NCBI GenBank assembly: GCA_002469895.1
Contig: DKOA01000049.1
Span: 1 to 17,626, forward strand
DNA length: 17,626 nucleotides
Direction of reading: 5' to 3'
Source of the DNA: Opitutia bacterium UBA7374
Lineage (GTDB): Bacteria; Verrucomicrobiota; Verrucomicrobiia; Opitutales; Coraliomargaritaceae
The first letter of the stretch is position 1; each line of letters starts with the position of its first letter. This document shows positions 1-7,521 of the stretch, piece after piece. The notes below the pieces were generated by a model, which saw only the letters and a list, made by a program, of their open reading frames with translations, had not been told where the DNA came from and did not search any database. A program made the position numbers and the translations under genes.

Positions 1-885
1 CCCTGAAAGCGTTGGCATGCGGGGATCATTCCAGCCCTTGACATGCCCCGCCTCAACCAAGGCTCGTAGCTTACGCTTGCTCACCACGGTGTAGGTTAGA
101 TTGAGCCGGGCAAACTCGGTCTGGCGCGAAGGAAAGATGCCCAGCTTCTCGATAAACCATTCATAGAGAGGACGATGATCCTCAAACTCCAGTGAACACA
201 GCGAGTGCGTGACTTCCTCAAGCGAATCACTCTGCCCATGGGTAAAATCATAACTTGGATAAATGCACCAGGCATCCCCCAGCCGATGGTGGTGCATCCG
301 CTTAATCCGGTACATTACCGGATCACGCATATTCATATTGGGATGCGCCATGTCGATCTTCGCCCGAAGTACCCGCTCACCGTCCGCAAACTCTCCTGCA
401 CGCATCCGTTTGAATAGGTCGAGGCTCTCCTCCGCAGGACGATCGCGGAAGGGGCTGTTACGTCCCGCTTCCGTCAAAGTACCCCGCAACGCACGCATCT
501 CATCAAAGCTCTGATCATCGACATAGGCATCCCCCGACTCGATCAAGCGGCAAGCCCAGTCAAAGAGCTGTTCAAAATAATCACTGGCAAAACAAACCTT
601 GTCCCACTCATAGCCCAGCCAGCGGATGTCCTCCTCGATTGCACGAACAAACTCATCGCTCTCTTTTTCCGGATTGGTATCGTCAAAGCGAAGATTGCAC
701 CGGCCTCCGAATTCCCGTGCGATTTCAAAATTCAGGCAGATTGCCTTGGCATGGCCAATCTGCAGATAACCATTTGGCTCTGGAGGGAAACGGGTTTGTA
801 CCCGCCCATCGTGCAGGCCAGCGGCCACATCGGCAGCCACCATTTGGCGGATAAAGTCCACTGATTTTTCTTTCTCTTCAGACAT
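1..885 (-). CDS. glnS: Glutaminyl-tRNA synthetase, N-terminal part (cut by window edge)
   Basis: This class I aminoacyl-tRNA synthetase attaches glutamine to tRNA-Gln in the cytoplasm. The first 295 codons are present and remain open to base 1, so the C-terminal anticodon-binding part lies outside. The HIGH-type motif is seen in PPEPNGYLQIGHAKA (residues 34-48). The KMSKS counterpart is VVSKRKL near residue 270, where the E. coli enzyme has VMSKRKL, and it is followed by GWNDPRMPT, also typical of GlnRS. RFDDTNP and the YPSYDFTHGQSDS segment separate GlnRS/GluRS-type enzymes from other class I synthetases, and the GHAKA form favours GlnRS over GluRS. The start ATG at 885-883 is the first in frame and gives the usual short N-terminal lead. 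The gene diverges from rph, with 124 bases between the starts. Direct charging by GlnRS implies the cell need not rely on the GatCAB route for Gln-tRNA; that is inference. Confidence 0.95.
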   Translation of the reverse strand, partial: MSEEKEKSVDFIRQMVAADVAAGLHDGRVQTRFPPEPNGYLQIGHAKAICLNFEIAREFGGRCNLRFDDTNPEKESDEFVRAIEEDIRWLGYEWDKVCFASDYFEQLFDWACRLIESGDAYVDDQSFDEMRALRGTLTEAGRNSPFRDRPAEESLDLFKRMRAGEFADGERVLRAKIDMAHPNMNMRDPVMYRIKRMHHHRLGDAWCIYPSYDFTHGQSDSLEEVTHSLCSLEFEDHRPLYEWFIEKLGIFPSRQTEFARLNLTYTVVSKRKLRALVEAGHVKGWNDPRMPTLSG

Positions 886-1009
886 TGGTGCACAGGAAAA
901 GCCGCCATGCCCTCTTCCGCCAGTTAAAAAATCGACCGAACTAGCTACCCATTCTCCTTTTCTGTAGAAGAAGCTTCTCATCTGACGTCCCATCCGACAG
1001 CCTGAACGT

Positions 1010-1768
1010 ATGACTCAATCAGAAGCTGCACCCAATTTCTCCCGCCCCGACCAACGCGCAACCGACCAATTGCGCCCGGTCTCTTTCCAAACTGGCATCG
1101 CCCCGCATGCGTTGGGCTCGGTTCTCGTCGCCTTCGGGGATACCAGAGTCATCTGCGCCGCTTCAATCGACAATCGGGTGCCGGGCTGGATGCGGGCACA
1201 GGGCGTGGAAGGCGGTTGGATGACCGCAGAATACTCCATGCTTCCCTACAGTACGCTCGACCGCAAAGCACGCGATATCTCACGGGGCAAGTCAGATGGG
1301 CGGACCATTGAAATCCAGCGTCTGATTGGTCGCTCTCTGCGAGCAGTCCTCGACTTAAAGAAATTACCGGGCAAGACACTTTGGATTGACTGTGATGTGC
1401 TACAGGCCGACGGAGGCACCCGCACCGCTTCGATTACTGGAGCCTTCGTCGCTGCGCGAATTGCCGTGCGCAAGTTGATCGCCAATAAAGAACTGGAAGA
1501 AAGCCCCTTTAACGATTCCGTGGCGGCCATCTCCGTGGGTGTCTATCAGGATCAGCCTATTCTTGACTTAAACTATCCGGAAGACCGGGACGCCAGCGTA
1601 GATGCCAACATCGTCATGACCGGCAGCGGTCGCTTTGTCGAGGTACAGGCTTCGGGTGAAGAAGCCACCTATGGGCGGGAAGAATTAGACGCTCTGGTCG
1701 CCTTGGCCAGCAAAGGGATCACAGAGCTGAATGAATTGCAGAAAGAGGCAATTGAGAGCGCCTTGTAG
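1010..1768 (+). CDS. rph: Ribonuclease PH
   Basis: This is a phosphate-dependent 3'-to-5' exoribonuclease that trims the 3' ends of tRNA precursors and releases nucleoside diphosphates; the family works as a hexameric ring in the cytoplasm. The protein has 252 residues against about 240 for the family, and the extra length is a short polar N-terminal lead before RPDQRATDQLRPV. Family marks include GSVLVAFGDTRVICAAS (residues 36-52), QADGGTRTASITGA (132-145), whose GGTRT binds phosphate, and DLNYPEDRDASVDAN (186-200) with the metal-binding aspartates. The closing VQASGEEATYGREEL corresponds to the usual VQGTAEG-FSR-EL segment, with Tyr in place of the common Phe. No Shine-Dalgarno sequence is visible before the ATG. 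It diverges from glnS; both act on tRNA, though co-regulation is not shown by the sequence. Confidence 0.95.
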   Translation: MTQSEAAPNFSRPDQRATDQLRPVSFQTGIAPHALGSVLVAFGDTRVICAASIDNRVPGWMRAQGVEGGWMTAEYSMLPYSTLDRKARDISRGKSDGRTIEIQRLIGRSLRAVLDLKKLPGKTLWIDCDVLQADGGTRTASITGAFVAARIAVRKLIANKELEESPFNDSVAAISVGVYQDQPILDLNYPEDRDASVDANIVMTGSGRFVEVQASGEEATYGREELDALVALASKGITELNELQKEAIESAL

Positions 1769-1884
1769 CCGCACCAAAGTCTCTACCCTTAGAAATATTT
1801 GGGACTCTGCAACTTTTCTAAATCCGTGGCGTTTACTAGGATGAACAAGACAACATACGTCAGACCCAACCAAAAAATACCATT

Positions 1885-2211
1885 ATGAAGAAGACGACTA
1901 CATTACTTATTATTCTAGCTACAGCACTGCTTCAGCCCCTTGCTTTGCAAGCCAAGCCGGGCAAAGGAGACTTCGATAAAGAGCAAAGACGTGAACAAGC
2001 TCGTGAGCGGATGCAGCAAATCGACAGCGATGGAGATGGAAATATTTCCTACGTAGAAGCGGAATCTGCCGAAGCCAAGCGCTTGGTGGAAAACTTCGAC
2101 GCGATCGACAGCAACGGGGACGGCATTCTTACCCGCGAAGAAATGCGCGCTCACCACAAAAAGATGCGTCCTGAAGGGATGAAAAAGAGAAAGCAAAAAG
2201 AAGAATCCTAA
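1885..2211 (+). CDS. Small secreted EF-hand protein
   Basis: A 108-residue protein that starts with a Sec signal peptide: a KK-containing n-region, a hydrophobic core at about residues 6-20, and likely cleavage after ALQA (residue 23). The mature part is very polar and has two canonical 12-residue EF-hand loops, at 47-58 (DSDGDGNISYVE) and 75-86 (DSNGDGILTREE). Both have acidic or oxygen ligands at positions 1, 3, 5 and 12 and Gly at position 6, so calcium binding is expected. The C-terminus is strongly basic (KKMRPEGMKKRKQKEES). Small exported EF-hand proteins of this kind are known from several bacterial groups, usually without an assigned role. The ATG has no clear Shine-Dalgarno sequence, and a rho-independent terminator sits 23 bases after the stop, so it is probably a single-gene transcript or the end of an rph transcript. 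The specific role is unknown. Confidence 0.88.
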   Translation: MKKTTTLLIILATALLQPLALQAKPGKGDFDKEQRREQARERMQQIDSDGDGNISYVEAESAEAKRLVENFDAIDSNGDGILTREEMRAHHKKMRPEGMKKRKQKEES

Positions 2212-2234
2212 GGTACTCATAGATCTTTTTTAAC

Positions 2235-2264
2235 AAGCCCGCACTCCTGCGGGCTTTTTCTTTG
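2235..2264 (+). terminator. Rho-independent terminator after the EF-hand gene
   Basis: The perfect 8-bp stem AAGCCCGC / GCGGGCTT (2235-2242 with 2249-2256) has a six-base loop (ACTCCT) and runs into a T-rich tail TTTTTCTTT. It begins 23 bases after the stop codon of the EF-hand gene. This is the clearest intrinsic terminator in the window. Confidence 0.9.
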
Positions 2265-2303
2265 CCAAGGCTTCTGCGGGCTGTTCAATCCCGAAGCTTC
2301 AGT

Positions 2304-2326
2304 CGCCGGAAAATTTGAAACCGGCG
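2304..2326 (+). promoter_or_regulatory. Hairpin in the leader of the ABC-F gene
   Basis: The inverted repeat CGCCGG / CCGGCG has a perfect 6-bp stem and an 11-base AT-rich loop. It lies 44 bases upstream of the ABC-F start and after the terminator of the preceding gene. No T-run follows, so it is not a classical attenuator as it stands. It may be a leader structure or a protein-binding site; function is not shown. Confidence 0.35.
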
Positions 2327-2370
2327 TACGACCAAAAGTTCGCTAATATTGGCATTCCGCACATCCTAAA

Positions 2371-3999
2371 ATGATAACAATAAATCAGGTCTCGCACAAC
2401 TACGGGAAAAAAACGCTCTATAACGGCATCAACTGTGTCATCGGCGTACGTGACCGGATCGCACTGGTCGGATCCAACGGCTCAGGGAAGACCACGCTCC
2501 TGCGTATGCTTATGGGCGATATCGAAGCGGATGCCGGATCCTTCGATAAGGCCGACTATGTCAACATCGGCTACCTTCCGCAGGACGGGATCTCCGTCTC
2601 TGGTCGAACCCTCTACGCAGAGGCCGAAAGTGCATTTGGCAACATCCTGGAATTGCAGGAAAAGATTGATCAGGCGGATGCTGAAATCCTCGAGATGGAT
2701 ACCAGTTCTGAGGAATACTATGATCTGATTGATGCCATGGGCGAATGGGAGCAGCAACTCGAAGAGTTTGAGCCGCAGAAGATGAAATCCCGGATCGAGC
2801 GTATCCTCACAGGCATGGGCTTTTCACTCGACGACATGCAGCGAGATACCGGAGAGTTTTCCGGTGGTTGGCAGATGCGCATCGCGCTGGCCAAGCTCCT
2901 TCTGCAAAATCCGTCCCTGATTATTTTGGATGAGCCAACCAATCATCTGGACATTGTATCACAGCACTGGGTGGAGCAGTATCTGAAGCACTATCAAGGG
3001 GCACTTATCGTGATTTCTCACGACCGTGCCTTCCTCGATGAGGTGACCAACCGCACTCTCGAACTCAAACTGGGCAATCTCAATAGCTACAAGGGCAACT
3101 ACTCTTTCTACCTAGAGGAGAGTCAAAAGAAACTGGAGGTGCTTCGTAAGGCCTACAATAATCAACAGAGAGAAATTCGTGAGACGAAAGACTTTATCAA
3201 CAAGTTTCGATCCAACGTAAAGAAGGCTAGCCTCGTGCAAAGTCGTATCAAACAACTGGAGAAGATGGAACTGATTGTCATCCCAAGGGAGGAAAAAAAG
3301 ATCTTCTTCCGCTTCCCTGAGCCACCCCCTGCCAGTGCCAAAGTACTCACCATTAAAGGGCTGCATAAGGCCTATGGGGATAATGTCATCTTTAACGGGA
3401 TGGACCTCCGCATCGACAAGGGAGATCGCATTGCAATTGTCGGGGTGAACGGAGCGGGTAAGTCAACGCTCGCCCGTATTCTGGCAGACCAGGAGCCTTA
3501 CCAAGCAGGCGAAATCGAAAAGGGCCTGAACACCGTGATCAGTTACTTTGCCCAGTCACAGGCCGAAGAACTGAATCCGGCTAATACGGTCTTGCAGGAG
3601 GTTGAAACCGCTGCCATCGGCAACAAGGAAACGAACCCGCGTGCCGCCCTCGGTGCTTTGCTCTTTTCCGGAGACGAAGCCCTGAAAAAAAACGAAGTTC
3701 TCTCCGGAGGTGAAAAGAATCGAGTAGCTCTGGCTAAAATGCTGATGAAACCGGGCAACTGTCTAATCCTCGACGAACCAACCAATCACCTGGACATAAA
3801 GTCCAAAGAAGTGCTGCAGGATGCGATTAACGCGTTCGAAGGTACGGTCCTGCTCGTCTCGCACGACCGCTCCTTCCTCGATGGAGTGGTCAATAAGGTG
3901 CTGGAAGTCTCCCCTGGTAAGACGCGCATGCTGACCTGCAATGTATCCGAATATATTGAACGGATGGAACGGGAAATGGCAGAAAACAATGGGAATTAA
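2371..3999 (+). CDS. ABC-F family ATPase (ribosome-associated, translation factor type)
   Basis: A soluble protein of 542 residues with two ABC nucleotide-binding domains in tandem and no membrane segment, the layout of ABC-F proteins. These bind the ribosomal E site and assist or protect translation. Domain 1 has Walker A GSNGSGKT (34-41), a signature FSGGW (163-167) and Walker B with DEPTNHLD (184-194). Domain 2 has Walker A GVNGAGKS (358-365), signature LSGGEK (444-449) and Walker B LILDEPTNHLD (465-475). The long charged helical linker (about 240-325), rich in Lys, Gln and Arg and ending in FRFPEPPPAS, is the P-site tRNA interaction motif region. The linker and the FRFPEPPP ending recall YheS/Uup-type housekeeping members more than named resistance factors, but subfamily assignment needs a tree. 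No Shine-Dalgarno is visible at the ATG. It stands alone between a terminator and thyA. Confidence 0.93.
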   Translation: MITINQVSHNYGKKTLYNGINCVIGVRDRIALVGSNGSGKTTLLRMLMGDIEADAGSFDKADYVNIGYLPQDGISVSGRTLYAEAESAFGNILELQEKIDQADAEILEMDTSSEEYYDLIDAMGEWEQQLEEFEPQKMKSRIERILTGMGFSLDDMQRDTGEFSGGWQMRIALAKLLLQNPSLIILDEPTNHLDIVSQHWVEQYLKHYQGALIVISHDRAFLDEVTNRTLELKLGNLNSYKGNYSFYLEESQKKLEVLRKAYNNQQREIRETKDFINKFRSNVKKASLVQSRIKQLEKMELIVIPREEKKIFFRFPEPPPASAKVLTIKGLHKAYGDNVIFNGMDLRIDKGDRIAIVGVNGAGKSTLARILADQEPYQAGEIEKGLNTVISYFAQSQAEELNPANTVLQEVETAAIGNKETNPRAALGALLFSGDEALKKNEVLSGGEKNRVALAKMLMKPGNCLILDEPTNHLDIKSKEVLQDAINAFEGTVLLVSHDRSFLDGVVNKVLEVSPGKTRMLTCNVSEYIERMEREMAENNGN

Positions 4000-4070
4000 A
4001 ACGGAATGGTATCCGCTAATCCCCTCTGCGTTGACATTGAGTCGAAGCTAGCAAATTCTAGGCATAATAA

Positions 4071-4865
4071 ATGAAAAGCTATCTTGATCTACTGCGAACC
4101 GTACTGGAAAACGGAACCTACCGCGATGACCGGACCGGCACTGGCACTTACTCTATCTTTGGGGCACAGGCGCGCTTTTCTCTCGAGCCCAACTTCCCTC
4201 TTCTAACCACCAAGAAGCTTCACCTGCGCTCGATCATTCACGAGCTACTCTGGTTCATTCAGGGGTCTACCAACATCGGTTACCTGAATGAAAACAAAGT
4301 GAGCATTTGGGATGAATGGGCCGACGCTGAGGGTAATTTAGGCCGCGTTTATGGTGCCCAATGGCGCGACTGGAAGTCCCCTGAGGGCAAAAGTATTGAC
4401 CAGTTGAATGAAGTCATTGAATCCCTCCGCAAGAACCCATCCAGCCGTCGCCATATTGTCTGCGCCTGGAATCCGGGAGAAATTCAGCACATGGCTCTGC
4501 CCCCATGCCACGCTCTCTTTCAATTCTATGTAGCGGACGGTAAACTCAGCTGCCAACTCTACCAACGCAGTGCCGATATATTTCTCGGAGTGCCCTTCAA
4601 TATCGCCTCTTATGCCTTATTGACAAAAATGGTCGCGCAGGTGTGCGGACTGCAAGCGCATGAATTTGTCCATACCTTCGGCGATCTGCATCTCTATGCA
4701 AACCATGTCGAACAGGCTAAAGAACAACTCTCCCGCGAACCACGCCCTGCTCCCCGCATGCAGATAAATCCGAATGTCAAAGAAATCGATGGATTCACCT
4801 TTGAGGATTTTCAACTGCTTGATTATGACCCCCACCCTGCAATCAAGGCACCCATTGCCGTTTAG
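4071..4865 (+). CDS. thyA: Thymidylate synthase
   Basis: Converts dUMP to dTMP using methylene-tetrahydrofolate, which leaves dihydrofolate for the next gene product to reduce. At 264 residues it matches the E. coli enzyme in length and numbering. Visible functional residues are Arg21 (DDRTGTG), the paired phosphate-binding Arg126-Arg127 (SSRRHIV), the nucleophile Cys146 in MALPPCH, and YQRSADIFLGVPFNIASYALL for dUMP binding. Trp80 in the IWDEWAD region and a C-terminal PIAV close the active site. The stop is followed after three bases by the folA start, so the two are almost surely one transcript. A TTGACA hexamer lies 35-40 bases upstream, but I see no -10 box at the right distance. The AGG at 4060-4062 is a weak possible Shine-Dalgarno. 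Confidence 0.97.
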   Translation: MKSYLDLLRTVLENGTYRDDRTGTGTYSIFGAQARFSLEPNFPLLTTKKLHLRSIIHELLWFIQGSTNIGYLNENKVSIWDEWADAEGNLGRVYGAQWRDWKSPEGKSIDQLNEVIESLRKNPSSRRHIVCAWNPGEIQHMALPPCHALFQFYVADGKLSCQLYQRSADIFLGVPFNIASYALLTKMVAQVCGLQAHEFVHTFGDLHLYANHVEQAKEQLSREPRPAPRMQINPNVKEIDGFTFEDFQLLDYDPHPAIKAPIAV

Positions 4866-4868
4866 ACT

Positions 4869-5330
4869 GTGAGCGTTTATAAGGCCATAGCCGCTATGTC
4901 GGAAAACCGGGTTATCGGTAGTGATGGCGATATCCCATGGCACCTCCCGGAAGACTTCAAGTGGTTCAAGCGCACGACGATGGGGGGCATCCTCGTAATG
5001 GGTCGAAAAACCTACGAATCTATCGGACGGCCCCTGCCTGGTAGACAGACCGTTGTGCTCTCCCGCAACCCCACAACAATCGAAGGAGTTCAGGTATTGA
5101 ATGATACGACAGGGATCGATTCTTTAGCCGATGATCAAACTATCTGGATCGCCGGAGGCGGCCAAATTTATTCCCAACTGCTCCCCCGCTGTAGTGAACT
5201 CTACCTCACCCGCGTGCACCGGGAATGCCAAGGCGATGCTTTTTTTCCGTCCTTTGAAGACGACTTTTCCTTCTCCAAAAACCTACTGGAGAATAGTGAT
5301 TTCACAGTTGAGCTCTGGCTGCGCAACTGA
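4869..5330 (+). CDS. folA: Dihydrofolate reductase
   Basis: Reduces dihydrofolate to tetrahydrofolate with NADPH, regenerating the cofactor that ThyA oxidises. The 153-residue protein fits the bacterial family (about 160). It begins with a GTG codon at 4869, three bases after the thyA stop; no ATG lies at a suitable place, since the next Met codon would remove the first beta strand. Motifs seen are NRVIGSDGDIPWHLPEDFKWFK with the substrate-binding Asp29 (equivalent to E. coli Asp27), MGRKTYESIGRPLPGRQ for cofactor and folate contact, and IAGGGQIYSQLLP for the NADPH loop. The C-terminal strand ending VELWLRN is slightly short but complete. The tight spacing suggests translation re-initiation after thyA. 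Confidence 0.95.
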   Translation: MSVYKAIAAMSENRVIGSDGDIPWHLPEDFKWFKRTTMGGILVMGRKTYESIGRPLPGRQTVVLSRNPTTIEGVQVLNDTTGIDSLADDQTIWIAGGGQIYSQLLPRCSELYLTRVHRECQGDAFFPSFEDDFSFSKNLLENSDFTVELWLRN

Positions 5331-5348
5331 GCATTAATCCCCTCACGA

Positions 5349-5354
5349 TACAAT
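5349..5354 (+). promoter_or_regulatory. Possible -10 box placing transcription at the start codon of the VanZ-cNBD gene
   Basis: TACAAT (5 of 6 matches to TATAAT) lies six bases before the ATG at 5361, so a transcript from it would start at or next to that ATG and be leaderless. There is no convincing -35 hexamer and no Shine-Dalgarno in the 30-base gap after folA. Read-through from thyA-folA is the simpler alternative. Confidence 0.25.
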
Positions 5355-5360
5355 ATATAG

Positions 5361-6179
5361 ATGAAAACAAACAATAATTTTCTAGAATTTCTAAGCGAAC
5401 AGGAGCTGCGTTTAGCTTCCCGTTCTGGCTTCGACATCCCAAAGCCTTTGCGAATTTTCTTTATGATTGTAGCGGGCTTCGGCATCAGCCTCATCATCAC
5501 GGAGAGCCTGATGACCAACCGAGTAGAAACCATTCAGGTGGACAAGATCATCCATTTTTTAGGATACGGTTGCCTTGCTATCGTCTTTGCTTTTGCGCTC
5601 CGGCCTATCCCGCTCTTTTTTGCAATTATTCTATCTGCTTTTGGCGGAGTTCTTATAGAGTATCTCCAATTGTTAAGTAAACGGGATTGCGATGTCATGG
5701 ATATGGTTGCCAACGCGCTTGGGCTCATCACCGGCTGCAGTCTTGGCGTGATCGCTCGCTTATGTTGGAAAGAAGTCAGCCGTGGATTCACTCAAGCCTT
5801 CGCTAAGAAAAACCTGCTGATTTTTCACAAAGGAGAAACCATCCTCAAAGAAGAGCAGAAGTTGGAGTACCTCATGATCATTAAATCCGGGCGAGTCGAA
5901 GTCAGCCGTAGCGACTGGAACCGATCATTTGAATACGGCAAGGGAGGCATTGTCGGAATGATGGCAGCGGTCAAGGGCGATGGGCAATACACGACGATTC
6001 GCGCTTTGGAGAAAACCACCCTTTACAAAGTACCCATTGAAAAACTCTACAAGGACGCTGCTCGCAGGGAAACCCCGGTAGCCATGGTACTTGACGGCAT
6101 GGCCGACGCCTTCATTGAAATGGCGGGAAAGATACAAGAAGCCGAACAGGGGCCACAGAAGAGTGCCCCAACAAACTAG
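5361..6179 (+). CDS. VanZ-like membrane domain fused to a cyclic-nucleotide-binding-like domain
   Basis: A 272-residue protein in two parts. Residues about 30-133 form a VanZ-like domain of about four membrane helices. They carry the family's polar pattern: Asp61-Lys62 and His65 (DKIIHFLGYG), Glu100 and Gln103 (EYLQLLSKRD) and Asp114 with Asn118 (DMVANALGLITG). Residues about 150-235 look like a CRP-type beta-roll (FHKGETILKEEQ, then LMIIKSGRVEVSRS, then IRALEKTTLYKVP), placed on the cytoplasmic side. The phosphate-binding cassette is degenerate. The stretch GGIVGMMAAVKGDGQYTT has neither the Glu nor the Arg-Ala pair that hold cAMP in CRP, so it may bind another ligand or none. No DNA-binding helix follows, only a polar tail of about 40 residues. 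The start 30 bases after folA suggests shared transcription. VanZ-domain function is poorly defined; a membrane sensor role is inference. Confidence 0.75.
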   Translation: MKTNNNFLEFLSEQELRLASRSGFDIPKPLRIFFMIVAGFGISLIITESLMTNRVETIQVDKIIHFLGYGCLAIVFAFALRPIPLFFAIILSAFGGVLIEYLQLLSKRDCDVMDMVANALGLITGCSLGVIARLCWKEVSRGFTQAFAKKNLLIFHKGETILKEEQKLEYLMIIKSGRVEVSRSDWNRSFEYGKGGIVGMMAAVKGDGQYTTIRALEKTTLYKVPIEKLYKDAARRETPVAMVLDGMADAFIEMAGKIQEAEQGPQKSAPTN

Positions 6180-6189
6180 GCGAAGCTGC

Positions 6190-6543
6190 CTACGAGCGCT
6201 TTGGGGGCATCAGAGCAGCAAAGAGTACAAAGAGTACATTGACTCCGGGAACAAAAACCAAAGCAGCCCACATCGGGCCCTTCCCAATGTCATGGAGCCT
6301 CTTGATCGATTGCATCAGGATGGTCATTACCGCGATGATTCCGGTAACGATGGTAAAGAAATAAGCCAAAGGCATAAGAAAGGCATGCTTCTCATCGTGA
6401 TGGAAATAGTCAGTACTGACTTTGTAAACTAGAGCAACCAGGGCGAGAGAGACCAGCACACGCAGGATATAGGCGACTTGCCCGATGCGGCCGACAGAGC
6501 TAAAGAGTTCATCTTTCATAGATTTTTGAAGTAAAGTGAGCAT
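6190..6543 (-). CDS. DUF805-like small inner-membrane protein
   Basis: The 117-residue protein has three predicted membrane helices (about 25-41, 55-77, 91-111). It carries the segment IKRLHDIGKGPMWAALVFVPGVN (80-102), which is the hallmark of DUF805 proteins (IKRLHDIGKSGWW... followed by a proline-glycine turn). The early GRIGQVAYI matches the family's G-R---R--Y entry helix only loosely. Function of the family is unknown; members are small membrane proteins. It converges on the VanZ-cNBD gene with ten bases between the stops. Two start codons are possible, at 6543 or 6519 (MKDELF); I kept the longer because neither has a strong Shine-Dalgarno, and the shorter would fit the family's usual length equally well. 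Confidence 0.75.
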   Translation of the reverse strand: MLTLLQKSMKDELFSSVGRIGQVAYILRVLVSLALVALVYKVSTDYFHHDEKHAFLMPLAYFFTIVTGIIAVMTILMQSIKRLHDIGKGPMWAALVFVPGVNVLFVLFAALMPPKRS

Positions 6544-6549
6544 TGCTTC

Positions 6550-6568
6550 TGTTGCAACCAGCGCAACA
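6550..6568. repeat. Small inverted repeat between divergent DUF805 and transporter genes
   Basis: TGTTGC and GCAACA form a perfect 6-bp inverted repeat with a seven-base loop, seven bases upstream of the longer DUF805 start and 53 bases upstream of the transporter start. It has no terminator-type T-run. It could be a binding site or chance. Confidence 0.25.
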
Positions 6569-6621
6569 AAAACTTCAGTTGAATCTTCCCCCAGCAGGCA
6601 ACACTAGCTTCACTTACGGCT

Positions 6622-7521
6622 GTGACCTGGATTTGGCTCAGTATCGTCTCCGCCTTCTTTCTCGGTTTTTATGACCTCGCAAAGAAACGTTCGCTGGAAG
6701 GCAATGCAGTCCTCCCCGTACTTTTTTTTGGGACAGTTACCGGGGCGCTTCTCTGGCTTCCGGTCATTCTCATTTCCCTACTCGCAGCGGATCACTGCCC
6801 TGAAATTATTCGGGTAACGGTCATTCCCGTTTCGGATCACCTGCTCATCCTCGCCAAGTCACTTTTAGTCGGGGCTTCTTGGCTCTTCGGCTATTTCGCC
6901 CTGAAAAAACTACCGCTCTCGATTGCCGCACCCATTCGTGCAACTAGTCCGCTTTGGACCATCCTCCTGGCCGTCCTCTTTTTCGGGGAAGCGCCCAACC
7001 CCAGGCAATGGTTTGGCATCCTACTGGTACTCGCTGCCTTCTACGCCTTCTCTTTAGTCGGCAAACTGGATGGCATACAAATGCATCGTAATAAATGGAT
7101 TGGCTGCATGATGGTGGCCACCTTGCTGGGTGCCTGCAGCGCTCTCTACGATAAATACCTGCTACAAGTCATCGGTCTGCCAGTGGCGACTGTGCAAGCT
7201 TGGTTTTCCCTCTATCTCGTCGTCGTCCTGCTCCCCTTTTATATTCTTTGGATGCGTGGCGTTTGGCCACGAGCACACTTTCACTGGCGAAGCTCGATCC
7301 CGTTGATTGGCGTACTCCTCCTCCTCGCTGACTTCGCCTACTTTACCGCCTTAACCCAAGAGGAAGCTTTAATCGCAGTCATCTCCCCCCTTCGGCGTGG
7401 AGCTGTTGTCATCGCCTTCCTCGGAGGTATCCTTCTCTACAAGGAGAAACACTTTCGGCCAAAGGCCCTCTGTATTGGCGTACTACTTGTCGGTATCGCA
7501 CTGATCCAACAGTCTTCTTAA
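6622..7521 (+). CDS. EamA/DMT-superfamily transporter
   Basis: A 299-residue hydrophobic protein with about ten predicted membrane helices in two repeats, the standard EamA layout. The end of repeat 1 reads PIRATSPLWTILLAVLFFGE followed by a short basic loop and WFGILLVLAAFYAF. Repeat 2 ends in ISPLRRGAVVIAFLGGILLY and KALCIGVLLVGIALI. These paired helices after a Pro-containing turn are the usual EamA signature. Such proteins export amino acids, purines or other small metabolites, and the substrate cannot be told here. I chose the GTG at 6622 because it begins just ahead of the first helix and no ATG is available nearby. Its stop codon overlaps the stop of queG on the other strand (shared TTAA at 7518-7521), so the two transcripts must converge inside or beyond each other. 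Confidence 0.85.
   Translation: MTWIWLSIVSAFFLGFYDLAKKRSLEGNAVLPVLFFGTVTGALLWLPVILISLLAADHCPEIIRVTVIPVSDHLLILAKSLLVGASWLFGYFALKKLPLSIAAPIRATSPLWTILLAVLFFGEAPNPRQWFGILLVLAAFYAFSLVGKLDGIQMHRNKWIGCMMVATLLGACSALYDKYLLQVIGLPVATVQAWFSLYLVVVLLPFYILWMRGVWPRAHFHWRSSIPLIGVLLLLADFAYFTALTQEEALIAVISPLRRGAVVIAFLGGILLYKEKHFRPKALCIGVLLVGIALIQQSS

Noticed and set aside
969..978. Palindrome AGAAGCTTCT in the glnS-rph divergent region
   Set aside because: Ten bases of perfect palindrome are compatible with chance, and no promoter hexamers were found around it to give it a context.
4031..4036. A perfect TTGACA upstream of thyA, considered as a -35 box
   Set aside because: No acceptable -10 hexamer lies 15-19 bases downstream; the CATAAT just before the ATG is 26 bases away and would start transcription inside the gene.
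6091..6432. A 113-codon plus-strand frame
   Set aside because: It is antisense to the DUF805 gene and overlaps the end of the VanZ-cNBD gene; the DUF805 motif decides the strand.
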